Shown here piece by piece: positions 1 through 12,400 of a stretch of DNA of 64,000 nucleotides (its first letter is position 1; each line of letters starts with the position of its first letter). A program made the translations under genes and the position numbers. The stretch is from Gymnopilus junonius (Eukaryota > Basidiomycota > Agaricomycetes > Agaricales > Galerinaceae). Below the pieces are notes generated by a model, which searched no databases, was not told the origin of the DNA, and saw only the letters and a list, made by a program, of their open reading frames with translations. The stretch spans positions 124,001 through 188,000 of the forward strand of contig JADNYJ010000017.1 of the NCBI GenBank assembly GCA_015501075.1, given 5' to 3'.

Positions 1-1
1 T

Positions 2-1195
2 CCGCCTCGTGGGCCCAAGTCGGGCATTGAGAGCATTCCGCGACGTGATCTTCCGGTGGGTTTTTATTTTATTTATCTAGCCTCCTTTTTTGTTGAAGAC
101 AAAATGCAGCCACATATCCCAGATGATGCACAGCAACCTCCGCAAGTACCTTCTGGTGCAGAGAGGCCTGGAAGGCGTCGCGATGTTAGGGGATCCAGGT
201 TTTCTCCCATTGAAACAGTACGTGGATTCTGAATTTGCTTTATATATATTCCTAATACATGGTTTGTTTCACAGAGAGTTAAACCAGAACAATCTCATCT
301 AGAACGGCTACCTGTGCAGGACTACTCTGCTATCAGCCTCCCTCTTTCTGAAATTGCGAGCAAGGAGGACATTATCGACATTATTGAAAGACCGCCGACG
401 CCTCCTCCGATGTCGAGGGAGCCTTCCACTCTTTCTGTCGTCATGGATCAAACACCGTCGTATGTTTCTGAACAAGGTCAATCATCTGATGCTCGTTCGG
501 ACACTTCGCACAATGTAGCGTCTGGTCTTTCAGAACAGCGACAAGATGCGCCCCAGCAGCCTGCTGACGTCGGTCCGGAAAGCACAGTGCCTCCTCCAAG
601 CAAGCCGGTGCAAGAGCAGGAGCTCTCTTTCGCAAAGGCGGCTCAACAGCAATCTGGAAGGACATTCACCAGATGGGGCAATAAAACTGCGGTTGTACCA
701 CCCTCTCCTGACATTGGACGTCGTTTGCCTCTAGAAATGGCTGATAGTGCCGAGCCTGCGCTGTCTCGTCGCTTGAGTGACAGTTATGGTGACAAACCCA
801 GACACCGCAAAAACCCTTCGGATAGAGGAGCGGGTCCTGGGGATAATGCCTATGCAGTACCACCTCCGCCTGGACGAGTCCGATCGCAGGACGATAGGCC
901 GGGCTTCATGGGCCGCCTGGAAGCACCAGCACCAGCACCAGCAGGAGAACATCCTCCCATATCTCTTTTGGCTCGACTCTCGGCTCAGCCCCTTCCGGAT
1001 CAAGATGCCCCTCCACAGTCACTGCGCGATAGGCTTGTTCCGTCGAAGAGAGATCGGGACGATATGATGATGGACGAGAGAGGTGGTCAGAGGGATGGCC
1101 CGTATGATGATAATGATGGGAATGAAAATAAGCGCGTTAAACGCAGGAATGGGAGGGGCGGAGGGAGGAGGGGTATGAGGAGGAGCATAACCTAG
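2..1195 (+). CDS. C-terminal part of a probable THO2-like mRNA-export protein (5' end outside window)
   Basis: Only the last three exons are present: 2-55, 110-217 and 275-1195 (stop TAG). Introns 56-109 and 218-274 have GT...AG ends and keep one frame. The visible ~360 residues are low in predicted fold: Pro/Ser/Gln-rich with RG patches, then a basic tail with KRVKRR and GRGGGRR near the end, as expected of an RNA-contacting tail. The wording SLLARL followed by SLRDRL reminds me of the disordered C-terminus of THO complex subunit 2, which couples transcription to mRNA export in the nucleus. That assignment rests on memory of tail composition only, because the folded part lies outside the window. 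Any other RNA-binding protein with an RGG tail is possible. That this is coding and ends here is much surer than its name. Confidence 0.5.
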
Positions 1196-1782
1196 ATGCC
1201 TTCCTTCTCACCCTTTGTGTAGACTTGGACGAATAATTTAAAAAAAGCTTGGTTCATTCGTGGCCAGCGGAAGTGGTCGTTAGTGTTGTTTGTTCTTATT
1301 ATAAAAGTTATCTTTTCATTCTGTCTGTACTGTGTCGTTTTGCGTTTTTCGTAGCTGTTCAATGTTCCTTTTATTTCAATCTTGTTGCATCCTACATATT
1401 AGTTGTTTCATAGGCATGTAAATTTGCAATGAAATCATTCAAATTTTCTGACTGTCATTTGCCATAATTTTAAATAATTAGGGCTCAGCCTCATCAACCA
1501 GAAGATGATAAGGTGCTTGTTCATAATCAGTTGCCCTCCTTGCTCCTTCCTGAAAGTTCGACGGTACTTTAGACTCCTGAATTCTTGCCTTATTAGGTAA
1601 ATTTCTAAAAATAAACAACGTCTGACATCATTTCCGATCTGATTTCGACCTGAATTCTGGTTCTCTTTCCTCTTCCACAACGACTAGTGGTGAGCATTAT
1701 GTATCCTGTACTCGACACTTTATCTGAGATTTGTCTTAATAATTTTTTTGACGTAAAGGTTCAGCACTCAGTAATCAACCAA
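1196..1782. other. Intergenic spacer, same-direction genes
   Basis: It holds the AT-rich 3' untranslated region of the upstream gene and the 5' region of the lyase gene. A start at 1699 would be in frame with the lyase but would add an unconserved AT-rich stretch, so it was not used. I see no separate gene. Confidence 0.6.
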
Positions 1783-3210
1783 ATGACTGCAGTTTCTGAC
1801 TCCATCGTCTTTCGCCACCTATTCTCGACCCCAGAATCGTCCGAGATATGGTCTGATCATAAGCGCACTCAATATTACTTGGACTTTGAAGCTGCACTAG
1901 CCGTAGCTCAGGCGCGTCTTGGAATTATACCTAAAGAGGCGGGCGATCTCATTAAATCCAAATGCCGAGCTGAATTCATGGATATGGAAGAATTGGGCGA
2001 AGAAACAAGGCGAATTGGTTATCCTGTTCTACCTGTAGTCAAGCAATTAGTACGATCTGTGAATGAAGTGAAAGAAGGTCTCGGTGAATGGGCACATTGG
2101 GGAGCTACTACTCAGGTGAGATAACATGTTCCAGTTTGGTGCAAAATATCACAACTCAGCTGATCCTTTTATTAGGACGTAACAGACACTGCTACTGTCC
2201 TCCAGCTGCGAGATACTTGCGGTCTAGTATCTGACTCCTTGGATGCTATGATCGACGCCCTACGAGACTTGGCATTACGCTACAAATCGACTCCTATGGC
2301 GGCGCGATCCAACTTACAACAGGCTGTCCCAATAACATTTGGCTTCAAAATGGCACGTCTTTTAGCAACATTCCAGAGACATCGTCAAAGGCTGGGTGAA
2401 ATTTTGCCACGCCTTCTCGTAGTTGAATTTGGAGGTGCAGCGGGGACCCTTGCGACGATTTCGGATACAGGACTAGCGTTTCAAGTTCAAGAAGGATTAG
2501 CTGCCGAACTTGGACTAAATACACCGGAAATTGCGTGGCACACCGAAAGAGATCGTATCACTGAAATCGGTACCTTCTTCGCCCTATTGACTGGAACTTG
2601 TGCAAAGTTTGCCTTCGACGTTAAACTTTTGATGCAAACCGAGGTTGCGGAAATATCTGAACCTTTCGCGCCCCACCGTGGCTCTAGTAGCACCATGCCT
2701 CAGAAGAGGAATCCCATCTCCAGCGTCTATATAACAGCCCTTGCCAGTACCGTCAACCATTTGAGTGGAGCATTATTTGATGCTATGGTCGAGGATCATG
2801 AACGATCCACTGGTCCTTGGGAGATTGAATGGATAGTCCTGCCGCAAATTTCGACGCTGACGCACGCTGCTCTGAAACACACTCTGGAGCTTCTTCGAGG
2901 TATAGAAGTATATCCAGATACTATGAAGAAAAACCTGGATCTAACGAACGGAGCAATCGTCAGTGAAGCTGTCATGATGGCCCTTGGGAAAAAAATAGGT
3001 CGACAAGTGGCTCACGACTTGGTCTATGAAATTTGTAGGCAGGCAGCCATGGACAGAAGCGTATCGTTCCTTGACCGTCTGGAGGACAACGAAATTGTTA
3101 AAAAGTCTGGGATTTCGAGAGAAGAACTAGAAAAGCTTTGTGATCCTGCTAACTACGTTGGCCTTAGCGAAGACATGGTCCTTCGAGTAACGGGTGGGAG
3201 GCAGGATTAA
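1783..3210 (+). CDS. Class-II fumarase/aspartase superfamily lyase (3-carboxymuconate cycloisomerase / adenylosuccinate lyase-like)
   Basis: Two exons, 1783-2115 and 2176-3210, joined by a 60-base GT-AG intron, give 455 residues, close to the usual ~450 of the family. The superfamily signature is plain: GSSSTMPQKRNP near residue 265, in the mobile catalytic serine loop. Other conserved blocks are WGATTQDVTDTA at the exon junction and LQQAVPITFG. These enzymes are homotetramers that eliminate fumarate from, or cyclise, dicarboxylic substrates. The residue pattern is nearer bacterial-type PcaB cycloisomerase than the main fungal purine enzyme Ade13, so a role in aromatic acid breakdown or another lyase step is more likely than purine synthesis. 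The substrate cannot be fixed by reading. The ATG at 1783 was chosen because conservation begins there. Confidence 0.88.
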
Positions 3211-5905
3211 ATTTATTCAGAGAATAATTACATAAAATAACTTACACTTTCTGGCCGAGGCTTGAAGTCGAATGCCACGGAACATGATGCTAGTTTCGCA
3301 TGTCTCTTCGCAGTTTTTCGCAGGCGATGAAAAGGATGTAAGCAAATGAAATCGATGTCCTCATACTCGGTAATTTTTGTCCCATGTCGTGTATACAGTA
3401 TAGCCCGGTAGCTTATTACCTCGGCTCCCCACGTTCGTAAGTGCGCTGTGGGTGTTAGTGTTTTTGCTTGACCTTGACGGTGCAAGTAAATACAAATAAA
3501 TGATGCCTGATCGGGATGAACTCGGAACTACCCACAACCCGAAATGCCAAGCTGGGTTGCAACATTGCTGCAAGGGTAAAAATATGTTATCTTCTATCTA
3601 TCGCTACAACATACGATGAAGTCTGCTCCAAACATCTCCATAACGCTATTGGATGGCTTTCTTATCGAGTTCTCTCAGCCAAAATGTGATTGTACAGGAC
3701 TAGACTGTACCTAACTGCATCAATATCTTCCGAATTATTTTACCCTCGCCTATCATTCCAATTGCTTCTCCCTTACCGCCGGCTGACGCTACATTGCAAA
3801 TCGGGTATAAAATCGGGCTTCGAAACCCTCGCGGATTGCGGAAATTTTAAATTCAGATCCAGTCTTGCTCTTCTTCCTGAGGCAAACAAGTAAAATTATA
3901 CCAACCGGACCTGTTGGCGGGGCTTGCCTTGTTCCAAGAATATCAACCGAGTCCCTCAGAACGCGATCCGCGGTTTGAATCCGGTAGTCTCAATTAATGG
4001 GTTTTCTGGGTTTTCTCAACCTGATTGTAACAGATCGCAGCCTGCCTTCAACCCGATTGTAACAGATCGTAGCCTGCCTTCAACCCGATCGTGTTTCTCT
4101 GCCTTCAGAGCAGGTCATGTCACGACAAATAATTACGGCAACTTGGAAGGGGCCGCACGGGAATTACCGACTACTGCAACCTTCCTGTTCCTTGGCTCCA
4201 CCCATTGGGTGAAAACGCTTTATAAGTAATCGGAAACTAGAGATCATAGAGGCGATATTATGTCCCTCAAGACCACTCTTGGAATGATGACAGGCATTCA
4301 CGGAGATGACCTGAGGTCGACCGTTGTTAGTACCTTGAATTTTGCTGGTCAAGTTGGCGGTCTCAGACTATCCCCCCTCGTTTATTTGGCTGTTAATACG
4401 GAGTTGATGAGATGGCGCTATGCAATCGATAACATCCATCGAAGAGAGGAATACGACGCCTGCGCTTCGCCATCATTCTGATACTCCCCTGGTTTCGGTT
4501 TGCATGTTAAGGACATACTGAGGCTTCAGGCTTCCATACTAGTTTCCTCTTCCTTCTTTCACGGGTGCGTAAGCACAGAGCTTCTGCCTTCTACTATATC
4601 TCATGTCTTTCGATGTACTGACATCTCCGCTGTCCGGTTTTCGCAAGGAGGATTTTATTTTGGGGCAGATTGATGCAAGTTCTGCCGGCCCCTAGAACAC
4701 TAATCCTATTGATGGAAATTCAATAGAATTATATAGATCTACCAAATAGATGGGGAAAGCCTGGGCACTACTCTGGTTGATCAGTCAGGTCTTTCGTTCC
4801 TGCCTTTATGTCATTGTCTGGTTTGCAGGTCTCCCAATACTCACCTGACATCATTCGTCGCCTCCGACCGCGCTGGCGAGCAGTCGCTGTTCCTCTACAA
4901 GATGGGAATTCAAAGTCAATAACGACCGAGTCACGCGGCCTGCTATTCACAAGGTTTGGGGTTGTCCTATCAAATTTTCCCTGTTTACTGCACTGTTTGG
5001 TTGTATGACTTTCTTGCTGCTGACCATTTTCTGGTCCCCAGTTTATGCCCTTTGATTCCTGCGCCTTTTCAGTCTGCGCATCACTCCACTCCTTCCCGCC
5101 CCATAGCCGCTGCTGCTAAGACAAGTCTGGACGGATCTAAGGTACTTGGATCCTTTCCTGGCTTCGTCGCGGACATTGCCGCCACCCTCTCTCAATTTTG
5201 GCATTCGCCAACATGGGATTGACGCCATAGGAAAGCCAGGCTTCGCTGGTTGAATTTAAAACAGTTGAATCGATAAGTTGTGGTCGGATATGGAATGGGT
5301 TAAATTGGAGGAATCGGTATGTGCGGTCTACACTCTTGAATTGGCATCTACGTCAACTTTTCACCTTCAGACAGGACATGTATACTTAGCCAGCTTGATT
5401 GCAATTTTAGGAGCTACTCTTCGGCCATGATTGGGGGACCGTATATACTATCCAGGCTTCCGTTGTGTGTCGATTCCTTTCCAAGCTCCAGCTAAGGCCG
5501 AATCGTCCGTTACATCCATTTTCAGTAATGTTAGAAGTCCGTCGTCCGAAATTCACATAGAGCCACATTTCCGGCAAACACATGCTCTTGCAAGATATCG
5601 AGGGAGGAATGGATACGGCAAACGTTAGATAACACCCAGTATAAACGGACCATTTCGATAGCCATGATCGAGGCACTCAATAGAAAGAGATTATGACCAA
5701 GTAACCTTGGGAAGTTCATGTGGTCATCGCTGAATTTTCGGTGAACGTGTTATACAGAAAGGCAATAATACAAATTTTGTGCAGGAGATGGTCTTTTGTG
5801 ACTCTCCCTCCCCGTCCCTATCCCTGCAGGATGCAATAGCGAGATCGTTACCTAACCAAAAAGTGGAACCGATAGATAAAGTCCATGTCAAAAAAGGGAA
5901 TTTTT
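3211..5905. other. Gene-poor spacer of 2.7 kb
   Basis: This lies between the lyase and the 3' end of the minus-strand nucleotidyltransferase-like gene. The longest open frames are about 100 codons with no recognisable family or exon chain. It contains one clear tandem repeat at 4023-4086. Otherwise I see nothing I can support. Confidence 0.5.
4023..4086. repeat. Two tandem copies of a 32-bp unit
   Basis: The unit beginning GATTGTAACAGATCG repeats with period 32 (4023-4054 and 4055-4086), with a single C/T difference between copies, and a third copy starts for a few bases at 4087. It is a local duplication in non-coding DNA; no function is evident. Confidence 0.85.
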
Positions 5906-6711
5906 TCACATCCCGTACTTCCTTCTCAAAGACGCCCAAGCGGGTGCCGCGGCAGCGTTGCGAGCAATGAACAGGTTCATATCTTGCTCAGTAATGCGGT
6001 TGATGTCGACACGATTCCAGTATCGGATTAGCGCGTATGAGATATCCTGGCCGTCCCTCTCTGAACCTCGTCTTTATGACAAGTATATTAGCCACTTCGC
6101 AAACATTAACCATTAAGACATACATCACCCATGAGTTTAACTTAGCACGGATGAACTCGGAGACTGTCAAGAAAGGAATATTCTGCAATTTCATGACAGT
6201 TGACGTGTCCAAATGGCGTGGACCTGTTTCTCCAGCTGGAAGTATTTCAATCTTGGAATAACAAAATTGTGGTCATTGAGAAAACTATGCGGCATAAGTA
6301 ATTGAAGGTGGGCTTACCTCAACCGCTGGGATCTGACGACGATAAGTAACGTGTAGTCTTGAAGAAACGAGCGTCTGAGCAACAGTCAACCGCGGTCAGT
6401 AGAAGTTGCCTCACCTGTCTGTCCATGGAGAGTGAGTAATGGTGAAGTCCTCGTTTCCTGATACCGCATCTCGGGTTCTGCGAAAAGGGTGAGCCTGGTT
6501 CTGGCCACCTTCAACAATGCAGAAAATCTCCTAAAGCGAAAAAAATTCGGGGCAATTCCATCGACAAGGAATATATACTCACATCACTGAGAGGGGCATT
6601 GGCAAGCACGGCCGTCAGTATACTTCCGTAGAACGCGTGGGGTATTGAGGCATTCCGGAGGAGCAAAGAGAGAGCTGCTGCTGCTTCCAGGAGTCTACGA
6701 GTCTCATGCAT
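5906..6711 (-). CDS. Conserved small protein, minimal nucleotidyltransferase-like, function unknown
   Basis: Five exons on the minus strand (6711-6583, 6530-6415, 6357-6318, 6251-6124, 6056-5906) splice into 187 residues with consistent phases. The start MHETRRL is preceded by no in-frame extension that looks conserved. Near residues 24-52 an FYGS element is followed after 12 residues by LSDEIFC, which resembles the G-S...D-x-[DE] core of minimal nucleotidyltransferases; a later block reads ILPAGETGPRH. I recall similar proteins in many mushroom genomes, usually unnamed. If the fold is right, it could transfer or only bind a nucleotide; the second acidic position is not certain. It is divergent from MRS2, with 670 bp between the two starts. 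No signal peptide or membrane segment is visible. The last acceptor (6057) was selected by frame and is the weakest point. Confidence 0.72.
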
Positions 6712-7381
6712 AGTTGGTGGGGGAGAGTAGGAGAAAGGCAAATGTCAATCGCAAGTCATAATATGAGGACACGCAGCCGCCGAAGTTGAAGTAGCAGTCG
6801 AAGGGTGATCTGAAGATATGTAATAAGACCGCAAACAGGTCTTGAGTCCGTATAATGATATCAGCAGATACCTGATCTTCTTGTCCAGGATTGCCGAACA
6901 CAGATATGTCCGATCAGGTGAAAGGATAGCACGTTGTGGCAACGTTTTGACTTGCATCCAGAAATCTGAACTCGTTCATGAGGGACATCGGAAGCCAGAA
7001 AGCCAATCTCGGGATGTGTCTAAAAAACAAGCATCCTTGATAAACGATGAAAAAATTCCGCAATCGGGTTGCATGACCTACTGCATCTGCAATTGAATGA
7101 ATGCTGCGGGCTGGAAGAGCTTCGAGATCATCTTACTGAGAACGAGAAAGCCTTAATCGGGGCAGGCACCTGTCTTCGAGACGAAGTTTTCCATATCGGT
7201 CTGTGGGGGATCCTGGAAGTCTGGGGTTAAGCAGGGTCCTGGAGAGATTAAAACCTTGTCACGATGTCACACATTCATATCACGCGCTTGCCCAGGAATT
7301 CTTTTCATCCAGATTCTCCTCCTCTGCGTCCACTGCTGAATTGAGTTTCAGGTCAGGTTGGGGCCCTTTTTTCTTTCGCGC
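6712..7381. promoter_or_regulatory. Shared upstream region of the divergent pair (small NTase-like gene and MRS2)
   Basis: The two coding starts point away from each other across 670 bp. Any promoter for either gene must lie here or in the 5' leaders. I do not see a convincing TATA box, and no other gene. Confidence 0.4.
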
Positions 7382-9436
7382 ATGCATAAGGCGTGCTTGG
7401 TTCATTCTATAAGCAATGTAAGGGCAAACATTGTCTTCAGATTGACCCTAGCTCTCGTGAACAAGAATCCACGCACATTCGGTATTTCCAACTTTACCCG
7501 GCTTCGAAACTTCACCGTGGACCATCAGCTGAAGGGAAGGACGCTGCTTGATTCGGCTTCTACGCGATCCTTGCATCATTACTCCCGCACTGCGAGTTCC
7601 GTTCCTTCCAGGAATAGCCGATACATTTCGTGGTCGTTCAGGTCCCAATCTCGATCTGCAGAGTTCACCGATGTCCCTGACAACGAAGAAGATGTGGCAA
7701 GATCTGCTATATTGGATAAAGCGATGAAGGGTAGACAACCGACGGAGCTCATGTTGCGTTGTGAGTCCTCAATTGTCTGCTCTGTCTTCGACACTAAGAG
7801 TTGTTGGTCCCAGGCACTGTCCTTGATGCCGAAGGTAGTACAGTTTACTAAACGGACGGACCATCCCTAAAGAATTTCATAGGCAACGTTAAAACAATTT
7901 CCGGACAATTCAAGAAGTCGGATCTCAGTGTAGAGCATCGCTTGAACGTGAGCTCTGGGTCCTCCGGTGCGAATTTTATATTAACAAAATTTGGACTTGA
8001 CAGGCCCGTGACCTCCGGAAAATTGATTCCAGAATTCCTAACCTCGTACCCACCATCCTTGTACGCAAGGAGGCCGTTCTTGTATGTGTCAATTTTTCAA
8101 TTGCACTGGGTCGCTTCTTCATTCGTTTCCACCAGGTCAACATCCTTCACATTCGCGCTCTAGTCAAAGCAGATGCTGTCATTCTATTTGATACCTTTGG
8201 CTCGGCAGATTCGAGGCTTCATTCCGTCTTTTTATATCATCTAGAAGTCAGTTCGTTTTACTTACTGACCGCAGTGCCGGTTCTGATCCTGCTTATCAGC
8301 ACAATCTTAAAGCTAAGGGGACTGGATCACCCTATGAATTTCGGTATTTTCATCCAGTTATTTCTACTTGCAACAGTTAGCTCATCTCCGATCACAGCGC
8401 TCTTGAATCCATCCTTCTATCTGTGTTGAGTGCTCTTGAAGCCGAGATGGTATTTATCCGTAATCTAGTTGGTGGACTCCTGGCCGAGATGGAGGACAAC
8501 ATTGATCATGACCGCTTCAAAAGGCTTCTTCATTATTCCCGACGATTGACAAGTTTCAAAAATAGAGCAACACTCGTGAGTTTACCCCGTCACAATTCTG
8601 CCGTCGAATCGTTGTTTCACACCAGAGTAGGTGGAGGAAGCTATAGACGAAGTTCTCGGTCAAGGTACCTTTACAATGCTGTTGCTTCGTTTTTCCGTTG
8701 GATCGCTTATCCTGTTTTTGTTCAGATGAGGATATGGACGCAATGTATCTGACGAGCAAAAAAAATGATCGACCGGTTACGGATCACGAAGAGCTTGAAG
8801 TATTACTAGAGTCTTTCTCCAAACAAGTTGAAGAAATTGTCAATGAAGCCGAAAATATCGAGGTAGCAAATTCTGGGCCTTCCTGAAAGGATAGACTATT
8901 GACTACTCGCCCAGAGCAATGTCCAATCAACACAGGAGATCGTCGAGTTGATCTTGGATTCCAATCGCAATGCCCTTTTAGCTTTAGATTTAAAGGCATG
9001 TTATCCTTCAAACATCGACTTATCTGGCTTACCTGATTGCTATCTAGGTCTCAATTGCTACCCTTGGTGTTGGTTGTGGAGCTTTGATAGCTGGGTTCTT
9101 TGGAATGAATGTCAGTATCATTACTTTGCACATATCCAATCAAATCTCCGCTAATTACATCTCGTAATACAGTTAACAAGCCATATAGAACAACATCCTT
9201 ACGGATTTTATGTCATGACTAGCTTAGCGGCGGGTGTCGCATTTTTAGTGGCATGGAGTGGCTTCCGCACGTAAGTTCCGGTTTGTTTTCTTTCTGCAAA
9301 CGTCTATGGGATTAACATGTGACTCAGGCTCGCCAAGTTACGAAAAGTGGGCCTTTCAACTACACATAAGCGGAAATCGACGAAGACATGGCTTCCTTTA
9401 CCCTTACGCAACAGAATACCGGGTGGTTGGTCGTGA
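7382..9436 (+). CDS. MRS2: Mitochondrial inner-membrane magnesium channel, MRS2/CorA family
   Basis: Thirteen exons splice to 465 residues: 7382-7760, 7814-7834, 7883-7947, 8004-8081, 8136-8246, 8300-8343, 8398-8575, 8631-8664, 8726-8862, 8915-8995, 9048-9110, 9173-9270, 9328-9436. The protein has a basic, Ser/Arg-rich N-terminus fitting a mitochondrial presequence, the RDLRKID block of the matrix domain, a long helical region, then two membrane segments. The first ends in the diagnostic GMN motif (FFGMN, end of exon 11); the second is FYVMTSLAAGVAFLVAW. MRS2 forms a pentameric Mg2+ channel of the inner membrane needed for group II intron splicing and matrix Mg2+. Exon 2 is only 21 bases, and the intron after 8995 begins with GC. 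The gene is free of frame breaks. Whether it corresponds to MRS2 or its paralogue LPE10 cannot be told. Confidence 0.95.
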
Positions 9437-12400
9437 CCCACATCATGAGTCGTAATAGTACCCCTCTCATATTAATTGTTCATCCTTCCCCACACTTGTA
9501 TACAATATTTCAACTTAATGTTGGGACTAGGCGTCTCTCTCACCAGTCCACTCGGCGTCCCAAGAATGGAAGAATCATTACGGTCACAGGTGGAGGCGAA
9601 TTACGTTTACACGATTGCTTCGTCATTTTGTGAAGTCTATGGTCCTTCGGTCCTCGAGTCTTCGCAACCCTGCGCGTCCAAATGAATATTACAATAGATC
9701 TTGGTAATGAATGCGGGGTGTTGCAGAGTAAATTCGTCAGCTTATTACACTTAGTGTATAGATGCAAATAAAGCAAATAAACTATAATACACAGGAACGT
9801 TAAGCTTTCTAATCTGAAAGGACCGTCGATTTGGAACGTTTCTGGATACCTTTCCAATTTTTGACAGAAAACGTCATGCCGTCATTCCTTGCCTTAAGCG
9901 ACTGCGAGATCAGAAGGTTAGGTACACTTCTTCCATTTCACTTGCCCTTTGCTTGGAGACTTCGCCATAATCCCTTCCCATTCACAACTTAACCGGCGGC
10001 ATCAATTTACTTTGACCATCGAAATAATAGACCGTTATTTTAATCCTATTTCTCACAGTAAATTTAATTATTGTTCAATGCGGGACGCGAAAACTTGTTT
10101 CTACAAAGCGTGTATATGACACCTTCTACGAGCAGGAAAACCCGAAGTTTGGTGCGCGAGATGCAAATTCGCTCACGCAAATGGGAGACTGCAGACTGCA
10201 TGTATGTGCTACTTTAACGTATTGGTTGATGGATTTCACGAGTTTGAAAGACAACCCGCCTCCTTCATGAACATATAGCAAAAGAACAAACTTTATTCTG
10301 AGAGGCCTCGAGGCAAAAGTTAACAAAATTCCATGATTTCATCCATCGATCAAATGGGGAGCTCACCAAAACCATAATCGCAAAATCGAAGTGAGCTGAA
10401 AATAGACAACCTTCAGCATCCAACATGCAAAAAGCGCCGCATAGCCAGACCTCATGGGTGCAGGATTCTCGGTCTTGGACTCGGAGATGGACATCTTTCT
10501 CCGTCCATTGGAACATCGCAGCAGTTGCATAAGCCACTGATAAGTTCCCTGGCTGCCGGAGGCCAATAAAGTTTCGGCGTCTAAGTCATTGTGAGGCAAG
10601 GAACGGCCGAGTTAGATAGTATTACAGGATATCAAGTACGATTCAATAACTTGAACCTGCAAGTGCAATAGAAGAATGCCAGTTCGGCGACAGAGGTCAG
10701 GAATCCTTGGAATGACAGGACGGAGATGGCCGCATCCTGGCCTCTGACATTGAAACGTAAGTCAACGACCAGGCTGCTTGAATTAGATTAGGATGACCGG
10801 GTTTCAAAAATATCAATAAGAAATCGAGATAGACAACGGAGGCCGGTATAACTTAAAGACTCTTCAGATCGTTTCTTGAGAGTTTGACAAGCATCATCCG
10901 AGTACAGACGGTCTGGTCAGCTGCGTAGGAAGGGAGGCTATAAAGCCTTCAAGCAAAGCTCCATGCCTCTAATCAATCAAAGAGGTACTCATCACATGTT
11001 GATACTTTCTCGCAGGTATCATCTATACCACCAGGATAGCTATTAACGGAGTGGTAAACTGAGCCTGTAAAACGCCTGGATTCCTTCTAAGCCATTCGCG
11101 TTCATTGAAGGCCGATGAGAAGGACGGAGAGAATTTGCAAAGCAACCGAGAAGGTTATCGGACGGATTGAAAAAGCAAGGTCTGCCAGAAGGGTGACATC
11201 ACCTAGCCTTTCATAACCTCTATAATAATAACGACTTGGTTTAGTCAGAAACTGCGTGCCTAGTCCACCGAGTCTCAGAAGACTTTGTGGACTTAGGAGA
11301 CGTAGCCTCTGACTATCCAAGAAATTTATGAAAGGGCAATGAGGCTCAGCGCAGTGAACTTCATCACATGGCCACGCCACGGGGTGCAATCCTTTCGTCG
11401 TTTCGAAGAGAAGTGGAACTGTTATCAGAATAGAAAACATGTCCAGTGTTGACGATATGACGAAGAAATGAACAAAGGGCCGAACCCATGCAATGATAAC
11501 CCACAGCAAGCCCTGCAACATTTGTGCGTTAGAGATAAGCAACTCCAGATAACATTTAAAGCTTCGAGATGGACGTCGCAGTCCGGATTACGGAAGGATA
11601 TCTGCTTCTGCACGATCTCCGGACGACGGCAGCGTTTCTTCGGACTTCGCAGTGAGCAAACAGCTAGGTGAGAAGTTCTAGACGCTCGTGACGAGACCTT
11701 CAACGCGGCTTTGAGCTATCTTCGTCAAGATACGAGGCCCGGGAGATAACGAGAAACCCACGCTATCGATGATTCAGTGGGAAAAAATGGGTCCCAGAAC
11801 TCCAGGAGAGTGCCAAACGGAAGGAGACGATCACTGACCCCAGTGCGTGAGCGTACTGAAGAGAAGCCGATAGCAATAATTAGCAAAAAGGCCCCAATTC
11901 TGACGGACACCTGCGCAGTCTTTCATTCTTCGCCCGGCGGCTCTAGATTCGGAGACCATTTGAATTCACAGAAGTTCGGCCATAACAAGGATTCCCCAAC
12001 CCGTTACAATTCAATGCCCGAGTCCTGAAGGGCTTTAATATGCAAATCACCGAACGAGATCGAAATGAAGGCGAGGGGATGTGGGGGATGGTTTGAAAAA
12101 AGGCAAGTCTTTGGGGTACTTATCTGTGACAGTAGAGATAAGAGTGTGGCGCGACGTGATGGACAAGTAAAATTGTTTGACCGCTTACTTATCAAGGGTT
12201 ACAGGACAAAGCAGCAACGCTCTTCAGTGTAGTGGACAAAATTTATAGAAACTAAGCAAGCCGACTGTAAGAGTGGCATATCTCTTCCCAAAGGAAGCGT
12301 GTTGAATTTTTGTCCGTGCTCAGTTCCTAATTGGCGCGCTAAACCTTGATAAATGACGTTAACGTTTCGCTATAAAAATTGTTTGTCAAGCGCTGTCACA

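Noticed and set aside
4119..4480. TGTCACGAC-starting stretch resembling an LTR
   Set aside because: No second copy, no matching end and no target-site duplication; the similar TGTCACGAC at 53487 shares only the first dozen bases.
10265..11910. Possible ABC-transporter-like or other multi-pass gene on minus
   Set aside because: Hydrophobic exons are present but phases do not fit and no Walker or signature motif was found; kept only as a low-confidence remnant.
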